Positions 23,644-31,657 of a stretch of 33,832 nt of DNA are shown here, piece after piece. Source of the stretch: Candidatus Latescibacterota bacterium (lineage in GTDB: Bacteria; Latescibacterota; UBA2968; UBA8231); the NCBI GenBank assembly GCA_022820485.1, contig JAJEFJ010000033.1:1-33832 (forward strand), read 5' to 3'. The notes beneath the pieces were generated by a model. The model was not told the DNA's origin, searched no databases, and worked only from the letters and a program-made list of their open reading frames with translations. The translations under genes were made by a program, and so were the position numbers. Position 1 is the first letter of the stretch. Every line of letters starts with the position of its first letter.

Positions 23644-26187
23644 TTGAGCCGCGGTGCCCACATCTTCCTGCTGGTCCTGTTCTTCCTTTCCGGTGCCTGT
23701 ACCTTGGTATATCAGGTGGTATGGGTGAGAATGCTCGTCCTTGTATTCGGCACCGGGGCTTTTGCGGTCAGTACGGTCCTGGCCGCTTTTATGGCGGGGT
23801 TGGCGCTGGGCAGCTTCTACTTCGGACGCCTGGCCGACAAGAGCAAAAACAACCTGCGCCTCTACGCTTTCCTCGAACTGGGCATCGCCGCCTTTGCCCT
23901 AACTTTCCCCTTAATCCTGAGCGGGCTGGACGAAATCCACACTTGGCTCTACCTGCAACTGGAGTCGACTCCCTATGTCTTTGCGCTCATGCGCTTCCCG
24001 CTTTGTTTCCTCGTCCTACTAGTTCCCACTACGCTGATGGGGGGCACCCTGCCGATCCTGATCCGCTTTGCAACTCGGCACATGTCGCAGGTGGGTTGGA
24101 GTGTGGGGACCTTGTATGCCGCCAATACGTTCGGAGCCGCCTGCGGGGTCGGGATCGCAGCTTATCTGACCATTGAGTATTTGGGCATCAGCGGCACTAC
24201 GACAGTCGCCGTTGTTGGCAATGTCCTCATTGCGGTTTTTTCCCTGATGTGGTCTCGCCGTTTGTCGGACTCAGCCGAGCCATACCGGGTGAGTTTAGGC
24301 AAGAGAAACAACGCGCAGCAAAAGAATTCTCCGGCACTACCAAACTGGCTGGTGCAGTTGACGCTTTTGGTCTTCTGCGCATCGGGTTTCACCGCGCTGG
24401 GATACGAAGTGCTGTGGACGCGGGTGCTGACCATGATACTGGGGCTGAGCACGGCCCAAAGTCTCAGCATCATCCTGATCGCCTTCTTGTTCGGTCTGGC
24501 GCTCGGAGGGGCCATAGCCTCTCGTTTTGTCGGCCGCTGGCCGGATCTGCTCATTGCATTCGGCGCTATTGAGATACTCCTCGGCCTGTTTGGTCATATC
24601 TCCATCGGCGCATTCGGCGTTAGCACTCATTTCATTCCGTATCTCAGTGCGCTTACCTCGTGGACGGGCTATCTTTTCGCAACAGCTACCTTGGTCTTCT
24701 CGATCGCGCTCATTCCCACCTGTCTGATGGGATTGCTCTTTCCGCTCGTGGGACAACTCAACGTTACGAATTTAAAGACCTTGGGCACAAAAATCGGCAA
24801 GGTCTATGCCGTCAATTCACTGGGATCTATCGCTGGCGCTTTTAGTGCCGGTTTTTTATTGATTCCGCTACTGGGCACAGAGCGTGCGGTGCAAGCCTTG
24901 GCCTGGACCAACATCGCCCTGGGGGCGCTGCTGCTGCTGGTCCATCCAAACGCCAGTAGCCGTTTTAAGCTGCCAGCCATAGGCCTACCTGTCGGCGCAG
25001 TACTGCTGCTGACTTGGGCCATGCCGAGCAATCTTTTTATCGCGCTGTTTACAAATACAGAAAAAGACAGCGAGCTTGTCTATTATCGCGAGGATACTGC
25101 TGGGACGGTAACGGTCCATCAAATGAGCCACGGCAACCGCATCCTCAAAGTAAATGGCATGGGCGAAGTGCCGACAGACCATGCATCAATCAAAATTTTT
25201 CGACTGCTGGGCAATCTGCCGATGATCCTGCACAGCGATCCCCGGCAAGTCTTGGTGATTGCCTTTGGGGGTGGCATTACTCTCAATTCGGTCTTGCTCC
25301 ACCAACCCGAGCGGGTGGATTGCGTCGAAGTCGTGCCCGGTGTGGTCGAGGCCGCCGATTTTTTTGCCCGCTACAACAACTACGTCTTCAACAGGGTGGG
25401 CACGGATCGCCTCCGACTAATCCACGGCGACGGCAGAAACCACGTGATGCGGACACCAGAGCGCTACGATATTATTATCGCCGACGCGACCCATCCCGGC
25501 ACGGCGGATAGCTGGGTGCTGTATACGGAGGAGTTCTACCAACTCTGTCGCCGACGACTTAAGAAAGAAGGCTTCATAGCCCAGTGGATCCCCCTGCACG
25601 GGCTGGCCGTAGCCGACTACGAGATGATCTTGCGAACATTTCGCGCGGTTTTCCCCCACGCGACCCTGTGGCTGACCGACAAATACTCCATTGTGCTGGG
25701 TGCAAACCAGCCGCAACACATCGACTTTGAATTGTTGGCACAACGGCTGTCAGCCGCGGCTTTGCAAGAATCTCTGCAAGAGGTAGATCTGGCCGATCCG
25801 GTTTCTTTTGCAGGGACCCTGGCCTTGGACGAGCGCGCTTTTTTAGGCTACGCCGGCCATGGTCCTTTAAACACCGACGACCGACCCTATATAAGCTTTA
25901 CCGACCGCAGGCGCGGGGATACGGGCGCGGGTCTGCCCGCTCTGTCAAGCCTGTTGCCCCACTTGGTGGTGGAGGCGAACGAGTCTCTTTTCGACGTGGA
26001 CGAAGAGGAGAAACAAAATATCGAGCGCCGCTTCCGATCCCGTAAATACTCGATCGAGGGTGCGGTGTCTCTGCTAAACGACAAAACGGGCGACGCGATT
26101 TGGCACTACAGACAGGCCCGCAAAACCGATCCGGACGAAAGAACGGCCCTGCGGGCGCTGAGGAGGTTAGAAGGAGCCGGCCAGTAG
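23644..26187 (+). CDS. Membrane protein fused to spermidine synthase-like domain
   Basis: An 847-residue protein starting at a TTG (23644). Residues 1-430 contain about 12-14 membrane helices arranged as two similar halves (SGACTLVYQVVWVRMLVLVFG near the N-terminus; SGFTALGYEVLWTRVLTMILG near 245), the pattern of fused MFS/spermidine synthase proteins. Residues 480-700 hold the transferase fold: VIAFGGGIT (539-546), acidic E562 in VEVVPG, HGDGRN, and D614 in IADATHPG. In polyamine synthases the last motif is DxxDP; here the second acid and surrounding residues differ, so aminopropyl transfer is doubtful. A short TPR-like tail (DAIWHYRQARKTDPDE) ends the protein. Function of this fused family is unproven. 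It lies between two PPIase-like lipoprotein genes. Confidence 0.85.
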   Translation: MSRGAHIFLLVLFFLSGACTLVYQVVWVRMLVLVFGTGAFAVSTVLAAFMAGLALGSFYFGRLADKSKNNLRLYAFLELGIAAFALTFPLILSGLDEIHTWLYLQLESTPYVFALMRFPLCFLVLLVPTTLMGGTLPILIRFATRHMSQVGWSVGTLYAANTFGAACGVGIAAYLTIEYLGISGTTTVAVVGNVLIAVFSLMWSRRLSDSAEPYRVSLGKRNNAQQKNSPALPNWLVQLTLLVFCASGFTALGYEVLWTRVLTMILGLSTAQSLSIILIAFLFGLALGGAIASRFVGRWPDLLIAFGAIEILLGLFGHISIGAFGVSTHFIPYLSALTSWTGYLFATATLVFSIALIPTCLMGLLFPLVGQLNVTNLKTLGTKIGKVYAVNSLGSIAGAFSAGFLLIPLLGTERAVQALAWTNIALGALLLLVHPNASSRFKLPAIGLPVGAVLLLTWAMPSNLFIALFTNTEKDSELVYYREDTAGTVTVHQMSHGNRILKVNGMGEVPTDHASIKIFRLLGNLPMILHSDPRQVLVIAFGGGITLNSVLLHQPERVDCVEVVPGVVEAADFFARYNNYVFNRVGTDRLRLIHGDGRNHVMRTPERYDIIIADATHPGTADSWVLYTEEFYQLCRRRLKKEGFIAQWIPLHGLAVADYEMILRTFRAVFPHATLWLTDKYSIVLGANQPQHIDFELLAQRLSAAALQESLQEVDLADPVSFAGTLALDERAFLGYAGHGPLNTDDRPYISFTDRRRGDTGAGLPALSSLLPHLVVEANESLFDVDEEEKQNIERRFRSRKYSIEGAVSLLNDKTGDAIWHYRQARKTDPDERTALRALRRLEGAGQ

Positions 26188-26203
26188 CCGAAAAGGTAAT
26201 GCG

Positions 26204-26220
26204 TTCTCTCCACTAGAGAA
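26204..26220. terminator. Candidate bidirectional hairpin between convergent genes
   Basis: TTCTCT (26204-26209) and AGAGAA (26215-26220) form a 6 bp stem with a 5-base loop in the 54-base gap between the spermidine-synthase-like gene and the convergent PPIase-like gene. The stem is AT-rich and no T-run follows, so this is weak as an intrinsic terminator; its location is the main support. Confidence 0.3.
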
Positions 26221-26241
26221 TAACTAGCGGCGAGTAACCAG

Positions 26242-27954
26242 CTAATTGTCGGCCTGAAATTTCCCGTCTTTGATCATGTTGGGAACATTGGCGGAGAAAA
26301 TTTCCACGTCGTATTTCTCCCGCAAAGCGCTGACGAACTCCACATAGCCGTGCTTGGCCTTGTCGATCCTGACATAGGCGATGGCGCGTTTTTTTGAAGC
26401 GGCATTAAAAGGTTTGAGCTTGGCCGCTTCCCGGTCGATTATTTTAAATACGGAATACCCTTCCGCTACCTTGATGGGGCCGCCGACTTGGCCTATTTCC
26501 ATATCCTGGGAGAGATCGTATAGATGGGGGTAGTGAAGTCGCTTGTAGGCGTCGAGGCGCACAAATCCCCTTTTTTCTCCATGGACCCCGCGAGTGTCGT
26601 ATTTTGCGATCAATTGTTCTGCATCGGCTCCCTCTTGCAATTGCTCTTTTACTCGCTGAGCTTCCTCTTCATTGGACAAAAGCACCTCTGCGGCTATGGT
26701 GGCTTCGAGATAGCGAAATTTTTCGGGGTTTTTGTCGTAAAAGGCGCGGGCTTCTTCTTCTTCAACTCTGATATAGGCATCGACATTGATCTTGCGCAGC
26801 AGACTCACGAGTAGATTTTCGCGCTCGTTTTCCACGCTGGCTACCAAGGTAGAATCCCGATCCAAGCTTAGGGAGTAGGATTCTTTGAGTAGCATCTGGG
26901 CCGTGAGCAGACTGCGGGCCTTGGCCGCTACCAACGCAGTATCGGCGAGTTGGTGTCGGGTCTCTGGACCGGCTTTGTGTAGCACGACGGAAAGAAATTC
27001 GCCAATGGTCAGATTGCCGTCTCGATAGGAACCCAAGGGCATAGTGGTCTCTGCCTCGGACACATTGATTTGGCCGTCGGCTGACCGTTCGGCCAAAAAT
27101 GCCACCCCATCGGCATCTACTAAAGGCTTGTACACGCCTGCTAGCGAATCGGTCAAGGCCGCTCTGCGGGCCATTCGTTTGGAGCCGAAAATTTTCTCCT
27201 CGAGAACTCCTTGCACCTCGTTTAAGGCAATGGGCATCTCGTCCAGTACTTTGAATACGGCGTAGTGCTTTTTCCCTTTATAGGCGAAGGGAAACGGCTT
27301 TGATAGGTCACCTACCTGCAGGGTCAATAATTCCTGCAGGGATTCATCGGCTGTGTCTCTGGACAAATAGCGTCCCGTGTCTCCACCCCAGGCTTTGGTT
27401 GTCTCATCGACAGAATAGGCATCGACGAGCTGGCGGAATGCCTTGCCGCTGTTGAGTTCGGCTACTAGTTCGTCGGCTTTCTCCCGCGTCTCGACCACTA
27501 TGGCTGCAAGGCGCAGTGCTCGGTCCCAGGCCTCGTCCCGGTAAAGTTCGGTCAGTTCCTCTTGTGAAATCGAAATTTGCCGATCCACTTTGAGATGGTT
27601 GTACAACTTCATCATTTCCCGATCTTTGAAGGCGGATAAATCGAGGGCAAAGCTCGGATCGCTCTGCAATTGCTGTGCCTCTGCTTCGGCTAGCAGCACT
27701 TTTTTGTCGATCAGCGCATTCAAGACCATGATATTGGCCTCACTGTCGCTTTTGCCTTCGTGGATGCCGTCCGGCAGGCGGGCGGCGAATGCTTGCAGTT
27801 CGACCGTGGCGATTTCTTGCCCCGCTATCCTTGCGACAGCATGGCTTTGGGGTTCTGAGCCGCACCCGACCTGCAAAGTTAGAACAAAGCAGACGGACAA
27901 AATGGTCCATGCAGTATCGCACGTGGTCGTTCGAGTAAAGACGGGGAAATACAT
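26242..27954 (-). CDS. Peptidylprolyl isomerase (PpiC/SurA-type) lipoprotein with two rotamase-like domains
   Basis: Start chosen at the ATG at 27954 (570 residues), with AAGGGA about 8 bases upstream and a lipoprotein signal (ILSVCFVLTLQVGC, C31). The frame opens earlier, at 27996, but runs into the upstream gene. A SurA-like N-domain (ARIAGQEIATVELQAFAARL and ALIDKKVLLAEAEAQQL) is followed by a parvulin-like domain at about 150-255 (AYSVDETTKAWGGDTGRYL, DLSKPFPFAYKGKKHYAVFKV). A second, weaker one lies at about 430-530 (GFVRLDAYKRLHYP, GPIKVAEGYSVFKII). Expected role: periplasmic folding of exported or outer-membrane proteins. It is downstream of, and probably co-transcribed with, the two large secreted proteins and the YcsI-like gene (38-base gap). 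Confidence 0.87.
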   Translation of the reverse strand: MYFPVFTRTTTCDTAWTILSVCFVLTLQVGCGSEPQSHAVARIAGQEIATVELQAFAARLPDGIHEGKSDSEANIMVLNALIDKKVLLAEAEAQQLQSDPSFALDLSAFKDREMMKLYNHLKVDRQISISQEELTELYRDEAWDRALRLAAIVVETREKADELVAELNSGKAFRQLVDAYSVDETTKAWGGDTGRYLSRDTADESLQELLTLQVGDLSKPFPFAYKGKKHYAVFKVLDEMPIALNEVQGVLEEKIFGSKRMARRAALTDSLAGVYKPLVDADGVAFLAERSADGQINVSEAETTMPLGSYRDGNLTIGEFLSVVLHKAGPETRHQLADTALVAAKARSLLTAQMLLKESYSLSLDRDSTLVASVENERENLLVSLLRKINVDAYIRVEEEEARAFYDKNPEKFRYLEATIAAEVLLSNEEEAQRVKEQLQEGADAEQLIAKYDTRGVHGEKRGFVRLDAYKRLHYPHLYDLSQDMEIGQVGGPIKVAEGYSVFKIIDREAAKLKPFNAASKKRAIAYVRIDKAKHGYVEFVSALREKYDVEIFSANVPNMIKDGKFQADN

Positions 27955-27992
27955 TAATAGTCCCTTTTTTATTTCAGTGCTCCATCCGCTGC

Positions 27993-28757
27993 TCACGGCA
28001 AGGCTAAGTCGTGGTCTTTGAGATCGGTGACAAAGCCGTGTCCCGACGAATGGGTTATCATGAATGGAATGGCGGAAGCCTGCGCCACCGTCTGCGGCGT
28101 AACACTACAAGCCCAAAATAGCGCTACATCGCCGGGGGGAATGCCGTTGGGGGGCGCGGGGCCAATGGTTTGCGAAAGGTCGGTGATGCCTATGGCGGCG
28201 GGATCGCCAATGTGTATCGGGGCCCCGTGCGTGGCCTGGAATCGCGAAGTCACCTGCACGGCGCGCGCCACCTTTGCCGCCGGCAAGGTTTGCATGGTCA
28301 CTACCATTGGCCCGGCAAAACGCCCCGCTGGTTTGCACATGATATTGGTTTTATATAGCACGACGCCAACCGAACTGACGCACCCGGCGTCGGCCAGAGC
28401 TTGCAAAAAAGTCAGGCTCGACCCTAAAAAAAAGGCTACGAAATCATCCTGCCACAACGGCGCAATATCGGTCACTTCTTCGACCAATTCACCGTCGCGC
28501 CAGACCGAGTATAGCCCGACCTCATGGCGAATATCCGCATCCGGTGCCAGTGTTTTCGGCGTCGGACTGCCCGGGTCTGTCACTTCGAGCAGCGGACATG
28601 GCTGCGGGTTGCGCTGGCAGAAGACGAGAAAATCATAGGCCTCGGCTTTGGGGAGAATGACCAGGCCGGTCTGCACATAACGCCCCGCCCGGCCAACGGT
28701 CATACCGCGCCACTCGCCGGTACTAATCTGGCGACGAATTGTTTTAGCATCCGGCAT
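27993..28757 (-). CDS. YcsI/DUF1445 family putative hydro-lyase
   Basis: A 254-residue protein, near the usual family length of about 255-270, starting at the ATG at 28757 with AGGT about 8 bases upstream. Conserved family blocks are present: LYKTNIMCKPAGRFAGPMVV (134-153), HGAPIHIGDPAAIGI (177-191), FWACSVTPQ (214-222) and ITHSSGHGFVTDL (234-246). The family is annotated as putative hydro-lyase and is related to the N-terminal part of mammalian D-glutamate cyclase; substrates for most bacterial members are unknown. The usual GCSFSFE-like motif reads GSSLTFLQ (112-119), losing both the Cys and the Glu. It is sandwiched between secreted-protein and PPIase genes on the same strand, an unusual place for a cytoplasmic enzyme. 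Confidence 0.85.
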   Translation of the reverse strand: MPDAKTIRRQISTGEWRGMTVGRAGRYVQTGLVILPKAEAYDFLVFCQRNPQPCPLLEVTDPGSPTPKTLAPDADIRHEVGLYSVWRDGELVEEVTDIAPLWQDDFVAFFLGSSLTFLQALADAGCVSSVGVVLYKTNIMCKPAGRFAGPMVVTMQTLPAAKVARAVQVTSRFQATHGAPIHIGDPAAIGITDLSQTIGPAPPNGIPPGDVALFWACSVTPQTVAQASAIPFMITHSSGHGFVTDLKDHDLALP

Positions 28758-28846
28758 TGTTGAACCTGCTGTCCATCTGGGTGGCAGCACTGGTGCCTGT
28801 GGGCATAAGTAGCTTCCTAGTTTGCGGGGAAGGAATTCTGTCTATG

Positions 28847-31627
28847 CTAGTAGGCGACCGCCACCGTGCGGGTGAGATCAATCGCGTCCAAGCCAGCTCC
28901 CTCAGTATTGGCATCGATTTTGAGCAGGACGACGTACACTCCGGGTGCCACGAGATTTCCAGCATGGTCTCTGCCGTCCCATTCGAGTTCATGGGCACCA
29001 GTGACCACTGGACGCCGCGCGGAAATACTTCTCACCCGACGACCGCCCAGATCGTGGATATGGATTTCGACGGCACTGCTCTGACGGATCAACACGACGT
29101 CGAATGTAAACCTCACCGCATCGTTTATATCGTCCCCGTTGGGCGTGAATACCTGCGGCTCGATCGCTAAGTTGCGGAAAATTTCCTTGCGTCTCGGTAC
29201 CGCGACCAGCGTTAGATCGTTGTCGGTGACTTGCGCGGCCGCGTCTCCCGCGTCCACGCGCTGCCACCAACCGTCGTCTCCCCGCCGCAGGGCTGCTCTC
29301 AGCGGTGCACTTACCGTGAAAAGAGCCGTGGCGAAATCGAGGCGGAACAGTTCAATATCCGACTCCGACAGTACGGCCGGAAAAGTCAGATGCAGGCTAT
29401 CCGAGTGATCGCTACGAATCTCGACATCTGCGATCTCCAGAGAAGCCAGGTCGGCGACCGGCGAAAAATCGCTGCCTTTGCCCCCGTATAGCCCTCGATA
29501 GGTCAGACGCATCTGGGGGGGAACCGCGAGCAAGAGCTGATCGAATCCGTCGGCACTGACAGTGTCCGGCCGGATGTAAACTGAAAAAGGACGCTGGACG
29601 CCGAGGCTATCGACCTGTGTAGGGGTAACTTCGCCCAACAGGTGCCGAGCCACCGGCTCGGCAAAATTGAGCCGGACCTCTTTGAGGGTGGGGTGGACTT
29701 CTGGATCGTTGGAAAACAACGTGGCGCGAATGCGGACAAATTGGCGCGGTGAGGGCGAGGTGATGGGGCTGCCAGCGGCGTTTTCGTACGGTGCGCTAAA
29801 GGACTTTTCCCACTCCGGTCCATCGACCCAGATGCCTATTTTGTTGCCTTTGTCGCGCCGGTTTTTGCGATCGTAGTATTCTGCAGCACCTCCTTCGTAG
29901 AGTCTTATATTGTCGCCGTGATAGTAGAGCGTATCCGAACTGAAGGTATCACCCGTCCGCGTCTGTAGCTCTACTTTGGTGCCGGGAGGCGTATCGGCAT
30001 CCCATTCGATAGACAGCAAATTTTTGCTGTTTCCCAGCGGGATGCGCCCCGACGTCAGCTCGACTTGGGGCTGAAAGCCCGCGCCGAAAAGCTGGAACTC
30101 GCTCAGTGCGGTCAGGATCCTCGCGGCGATGGGTTGGACGTTCCACTGGATTTTGAAAAAACGGCCAACGACGGGATCGAAGTTATTGCCCTCTGTGATC
30201 TTGCCGATCAAACCGCCCAGGGTTTCGGTCTGTCGGCGATCTACGGCGATGGACCACTTGAGGCTGCCATCGGGCTCTCTGCTGCCGTCCGAGACTTCTA
30301 GGGTATAGTTGCCAAAAGTGTGGGCGTCGTTATCGATGAATGTATAGGTCATTCTTTGCGCGTCTATCCAGAAAAACGATCCTAGATCGAGAGGCACCGT
30401 GCCGATGGGACTCAAATTGAATTTGGGATCTCTGTAGAGGTCGAGAAAATGAGCGGAGTCCACATCGCTATCGAGGAGGATCGCTCCATTGCGGGGATCG
30501 GGCGAGCTTATGGTCCCACCCCGTCGCAATATCCCGTGGAAGATATCATCTCCTTCGATCCAGACATTGAGCTCAGCTAAGCGCGGGCGCTCGCGGATAT
30601 AATAGCGGATGTCGCCGCGCGTTTCCTCTGCGAGGCGGTCGAAATAGACTTGCTTCGACACTTGCAACTGGCCGCCGTCTGGCAGTTTTTTGTAATACTC
30701 AACCGCACCTGTATCGGCCGGGGCGAGTTGCTCGAATTCCGCTTTTGTGATCTGGTGGCCTCGGTTCAGGTCGCTGCCTCTTATGACGACTTGGACAAAA
30801 CGTCCGACCAGCGTCGCCATGTCGGTTGTCGGACCAGACTCCTCCGCCAAGTCCTCAAATTGGATCTGTTCCGCCAAAAACTCATCCTGCTCGCCGCCCA
30901 ATTCTCTGCGACCCGTGATACCGCGCAGGTCCACCTCGACGCTGCGTTGGGTCTTATTGGGCTTGAGAGAGATCAGGACGGGGAAAAATTCGGGTGGGGC
31001 GTTTCCCGATTGGGCGGCAATGGGTTTGCGTCCGTCCGATACGAGGACATCGTACAACAAGAAAGGGTCTCCTAGATCTTCATCGACGAATTTCAGCTCG
31101 ATTTTTTTGAGGAAAACCAGACGTCCCAGATCCACCGTAAACCACCAAAGGGCGCCGACATCCACATCCGCCGGATCCACACCCGCCGGCAGCGGTGCTG
31201 GTTCCCAAAAGGTAGTGGGGTCGCCGTCGAGGACATTAGCTACTCCTGCGGGATTCGAACCTGCTTCCACGACGGCATCTCGCAGAGAGATCTCAGCGGC
31301 CTCCTTGCCCTGCAGGCGCTTGGGAATTTTGAATAGCGTGGGATCGCGCCGTGACGCTTCGATCTGGAAGCGCAGAAAATCGACAATGTCCTCCGTAGCG
31401 TCTGTATTGCGATTCCAGCGGCGCGGCTGTACCTCCCCCTGGGGAGAAATCTCAAGAGTGCCTGCGGGAAAGTCCCAATCCTGCCAATGCCTCTGGGCGT
31501 TCACAACGACCTGGTTCGGTCGGGTGCGAAACTCGTTGGTGGTCTGGGCGCAGACCGAGGTCCAGCCGCTGAGGAGCCAAAGAGCGCTCGCGCCGATTGT
31601 AAAAATTCTGGGCGAGGTTTTAGGCAT
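28847..31627 (-). CDS. Large secreted protein with discoidin-like region and C-terminal gliding/FlgD-type Ig domain
   Basis: A 926-residue protein from the ATG at 31627 (GGGAG nine bases upstream), with a signal peptide ending near VCA-QTTN (residue 27). Residues 120-310 have an F5/8 type C-like pattern (VANVLDGDPTTFWEP, WWFTVDLGRLVFLKKIEL, GRFVQVVIRGSD, ITKAEFEQL), a fold that binds sugars or surfaces. Residues 330-760 show beta-sandwich character, with a second discoidin-like end (FKIQWNVQP, SEFQLFGAG). Residues 826-926 form a CHU_C/FlgD-like domain (VFTPNGDDIND, LEWDGRDHAGNLVAPGVYVVLLKID) ending TVAVAY. That domain type is often a secretion or sorting module. It is downstream of a related protein (30-base gap). 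Probably surface-exposed; the ligand is unknown. Confidence 0.8.
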   Translation of the reverse strand: MPKTSPRIFTIGASALWLLSGWTSVCAQTTNEFRTRPNQVVVNAQRHWQDWDFPAGTLEISPQGEVQPRRWNRNTDATEDIVDFLRFQIEASRRDPTLFKIPKRLQGKEAAEISLRDAVVEAGSNPAGVANVLDGDPTTFWEPAPLPAGVDPADVDVGALWWFTVDLGRLVFLKKIELKFVDEDLGDPFLLYDVLVSDGRKPIAAQSGNAPPEFFPVLISLKPNKTQRSVEVDLRGITGRRELGGEQDEFLAEQIQFEDLAEESGPTTDMATLVGRFVQVVIRGSDLNRGHQITKAEFEQLAPADTGAVEYYKKLPDGGQLQVSKQVYFDRLAEETRGDIRYYIRERPRLAELNVWIEGDDIFHGILRRGGTISSPDPRNGAILLDSDVDSAHFLDLYRDPKFNLSPIGTVPLDLGSFFWIDAQRMTYTFIDNDAHTFGNYTLEVSDGSREPDGSLKWSIAVDRRQTETLGGLIGKITEGNNFDPVVGRFFKIQWNVQPIAARILTALSEFQLFGAGFQPQVELTSGRIPLGNSKNLLSIEWDADTPPGTKVELQTRTGDTFSSDTLYYHGDNIRLYEGGAAEYYDRKNRRDKGNKIGIWVDGPEWEKSFSAPYENAAGSPITSPSPRQFVRIRATLFSNDPEVHPTLKEVRLNFAEPVARHLLGEVTPTQVDSLGVQRPFSVYIRPDTVSADGFDQLLLAVPPQMRLTYRGLYGGKGSDFSPVADLASLEIADVEIRSDHSDSLHLTFPAVLSESDIELFRLDFATALFTVSAPLRAALRRGDDGWWQRVDAGDAAAQVTDNDLTLVAVPRRKEIFRNLAIEPQVFTPNGDDINDAVRFTFDVVLIRQSSAVEIHIHDLGGRRVRSISARRPVVTGAHELEWDGRDHAGNLVAPGVYVVLLKIDANTEGAGLDAIDLTRTVAVAY

Positions 31628-31657
31628 AGCAAGCACTCCCGGCACCAACTCGCACCG

